Assembly: GCA_000320545.1 (NCBI GenBank)
Contig: ADNK01001958.1
Coordinates: 53,270-117,269, forward strand
Origin: Bigelowiella natans CCMP2755
Taxonomy: Eukaryota; Cercozoa; Chlorarachniophyceae
Reading direction: 5' to 3'
DNA: 64,000 nt
In this document: one piece after another, positions 61,570-64,000 of the stretch
Position numbering within the stretch: the first letter of the stretch is position 1
Layout of the letters: every line of letters begins with the position of its first letter
Position numbers and translations under genes: made by a program
Notes under the pieces: generated by a model
The model's input: the letters and a program-made list of their open reading frames with translations, nothing else
Told to the model about the DNA's origin: nothing
Database searches by the model: none

Positions 61570-62762
61570 GGTGTTTATTTGTGAGTCAATTTCATCGGTA
61601 AGGAGGTAAGAACGTCATGACAGCAAGACAGTACACTCCCCCCCCCCCCCCCACACACACACAGACACACGAATCATAGCACCGCTCCTCCCTCACCTCG
61701 AAGTTGTTTGCTTTTCAAGGGCTTGTATACGTGCGCACTCCTCCCTCGCCCTACCCATGGATCAACAGCAAAACACAATGATGATGGATGGATGATTGGC
61801 GGCGATTTGGTGCTGAAAGCAGCGCAGATCTAAATCGGCTTCTTATGCTGCTGTGGTCGGCTATCCTGCTCCTCATCATCAAACTAGAACTTACCGCTTC
61901 CTGATTTTCGGACTATTCCAGCGAAGTGGCACTTTCTGTTAGCGGTAGCAACAGTGTCATCTCACGTGTGCAGGCAATGATATCTACAAACAAATCCTTT
62001 CCTCCTCCCCCTCCCCCTTCCTCTTCTTCCCCTTCTGATTCTTCACCTTGAAGTTTTTCTATATAACCTGACGTCATATAATACCTTTGGGTTTCCAGCA
62101 GCCATTGGCCCCTCCCCCGCCACAAAAGCGTACACCTCATAGAGCTGCACTAGCTCTCGTGTATCCCATTGCATGCACTCCTGACCATCGATCATCACTC
62201 GTCAATACCAAACAAACAAACAAACAAACGACAACAGCCACAACCACAGCCATACCATGGATCGTGCACTCATTACTGTAAAATGACTGACTTGCCAACC
62301 TCCCAACCTCCCCCCCCCCCCCCCCCCCAGTACAGGAGCCACTACCTGGCCCTTATCCCAGAGAGCGCGGAAGATTGGCGATTGCATTCTGCCTGTTAAA
62401 GAGAAAAAGCAGGAGGAGGAGGGTGAGAAAGAGATGGGGGGGGGGGGGGGATAATAGCGTCTCTATTTTGCTAAGAATTGTTATTATTCTTTGTTAAAAA
62501 GTGACGACTGTTGCTGTTCTCGTCATCATCCTCATCACCCTCCTCCTCTTCCTCCTCCTCACCATCATCATCATCGTCATCATCATCAAATATGAAGCTG
62601 CTCACAACTGACCTAGCACTGCCATAGCCCAGAGAGAATTGGCCAAATCCTGATGATGTTGTTGTTGATGATGATGATGATGATGATGATGGTAATCATG
62701 AGGTGGCGATCAAAACGATGGCGATGATGCTTACTTTCAATATGCACACTATATTCCCTTCA

Positions 62763-62798
<36 letters not shown>

Positions 62799-63271
62799 CA
62801 TTTGCAGAGAAACACTGACTACCCCCCCTCCCCCCCTCCCTATAGAACCTGGGAGTTAAGGCGACGGCTGTTGTGAAGGTTGGTGGTTGAGGATGAGGAG
62901 GAGAATCCGTTATAATTGCCTCGGTTGCTGCCTTCATCTACGAAAGACGTTGCGGCTGCAGGAGCATCATCGTCGCTACAATGTTTTGAGTTCCAATAAT
63001 ACGTGCTCTTGCTCTCACGTTTATCCCTCATGTTACTAACGACGCTGCTGCTGCTGCTTTTGCGGCTGTAGTACTGGGATGATGAGCTCACTCCTGTATC
63101 ATCTTCCTCTTCTCCTTCCATTGACATTTCTTCTTCCTCGTCACTGTATAGATGTGGCTGCTGTTCGCCTATATTCACATTTTCTACCAGAGGAACGCCT
63201 TTAGCAATGCCCTCTATGTTGTCAAATCGCAACGAATATCCGCGGGTCTATGAAAAGAAATATCACCATAA

Positions 63272-63342
<71 letters not shown>

Positions 63343-63795
63343 CGCACACACGCACAGAGACACACAGAGACATACAGACCCAGTAAAGAGGGGGGGGGGG
63401 GGGGAGAAAAACGAATGCATCCGGGAATGAAGATTCCCACCTGTGGGAGGGTCAGCTTCGTTCCTCTCGGTATGGCCTCCACGTATTTCTCTAGTCGCCT
63501 GAGAAAGAGGGGGCAGCATGTTCATAACAACGCATGCAAGCCAAACTTCCTACAAATGCTTTTCAGCATTGGAGAAAGCTTAGTTCGGAAGATAGCGACA
63601 GCTACAACGTGAAATAGTAGGAAGGCTAATCATGCCACCATTCGTGTTGCGCATCACGCAGCAGCAGCAGCAGCAGCAATAGCAGCAGCACCAGCACCAA
63701 ATATAAGAACAAAGCGGCGAGCAGTGCTAGACTCGAAACGGAGAAAAACGAAGGATGCGGACGTAATTTATCAATAATGATGTGAATACGACTGT

Positions 63796-63838
<43 letters not shown>

Positions 63839-63946
63839 CCGAGTTGATAAATTACTTCTCCAAAGCGTGTGCAAGGGGCTCTTCCAGACCTCTTCCCCAC
63901 CTCGCAAACGCCCAGAATATGTTGGCTACGTTCTGTGGCTGATAAA

Positions 63947-63986
<40 letters not shown>

Positions 63987-64000
63987 TTCCTGAGAAGAGT
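60321..64000 (-). CDS. RAP-domain protein with WAxA-type helical repeats (5' end outside window)
   Basis: Exons read leftward: 63932-63856, 63498-63441, 63247-62849, 62649-62613, 62392-62346, 62180-62085, 61935-61895 (all in phase), then uncertain exons near 61480-61360, then 61010-60953, 60660-60550 and the last, 60410-60321. The first reads NVANIFWAFARWGRGLEEPL and a later junction gives SQDLANSLWAMAVLG, the 'ANxxWAxAxLG' repeat typical of organelle RNA-binding helical-repeat proteins. The C terminus holds a RAP domain: IIIEADGPTHYLHN, then NGPALLKHRALADLGWTIVT and VPYFEWNE. Such proteins act in RNA processing or translation in plastids and mitochondria. A Ser/acidic insert sits at 63150-62900. 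The beginning and any targeting peptide lie beyond the right edge. Confidence 0.82.

Overview
The window reads as nuclear DNA from an intron-dense unicellular eukaryote, most likely an alga. Reasons: a histone H3 gene, many genes split by short GT-AG introns, an LTR retrotransposon with identical LTRs, abundant microsatellites, a RAP-domain protein with the organelle-RNA type of repeat, a bacterial-type IF2, and two genes that begin with a signal peptide followed by a basic, Ser/Arg-containing stretch, as in bipartite plastid presequences. I cannot name the species. All exon models were spliced by eye; most keep reading phase across every junction, which is the main support for them.

Layout: a partial gene at the left edge (-); an intact Ty3/gypsy-type element (1763-7478); a divergent histone H3 (7688-8098, -); a small multi-exon membrane protein (10.4-12.2 kb, +); a long ankyrin-containing gene (13.4-20.5 kb, -); Mog1 (20.9-22.2 kb, +); an FHA plus Zn2Cys6 protein (23.4-24.9 kb, -); a tail-anchored heme oxygenase-like protein (25.8-28.1 kb, +); a Ser-rich single-pass membrane protein (29.3-32.9 kb, -); a 23-exon DnaJ (34.3-40.1 kb, +); a basic Cys-containing orphan (41.3-42.5 kb, +); organellar IF2 (43.2-46.1 kb, -); a presequence-bearing orphan (46.6-48.4 kb, +); an ATP-grasp-like protein (49.2-50.3 kb, -); three + strand genes (50.9-51.7, 53.5-54.2 and 54.7-58.5 kb), the last a 964-residue coiled-coil and multi-span membrane protein; and a RAP protein running off the right edge (-).

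Genes mostly alternate strand. Divergent 5' spacers are plain, whereas spacers downstream of genes are often rich in TGCATG-type sequence. Four of these carry copies of one short dispersed repeat family (five copies found), which no gene or known element explains. Introns are loaded with microsatellites, often beginning at the splice donor. No CRISPR array, tRNA, rRNA or prokaryotic operon was seen. The genes do not form one pathway; several concern organelle biogenesis (IF2, RAP protein, presequence-bearing proteins) or nuclear function (H3, Mog1, FHA/Zn2Cys6).
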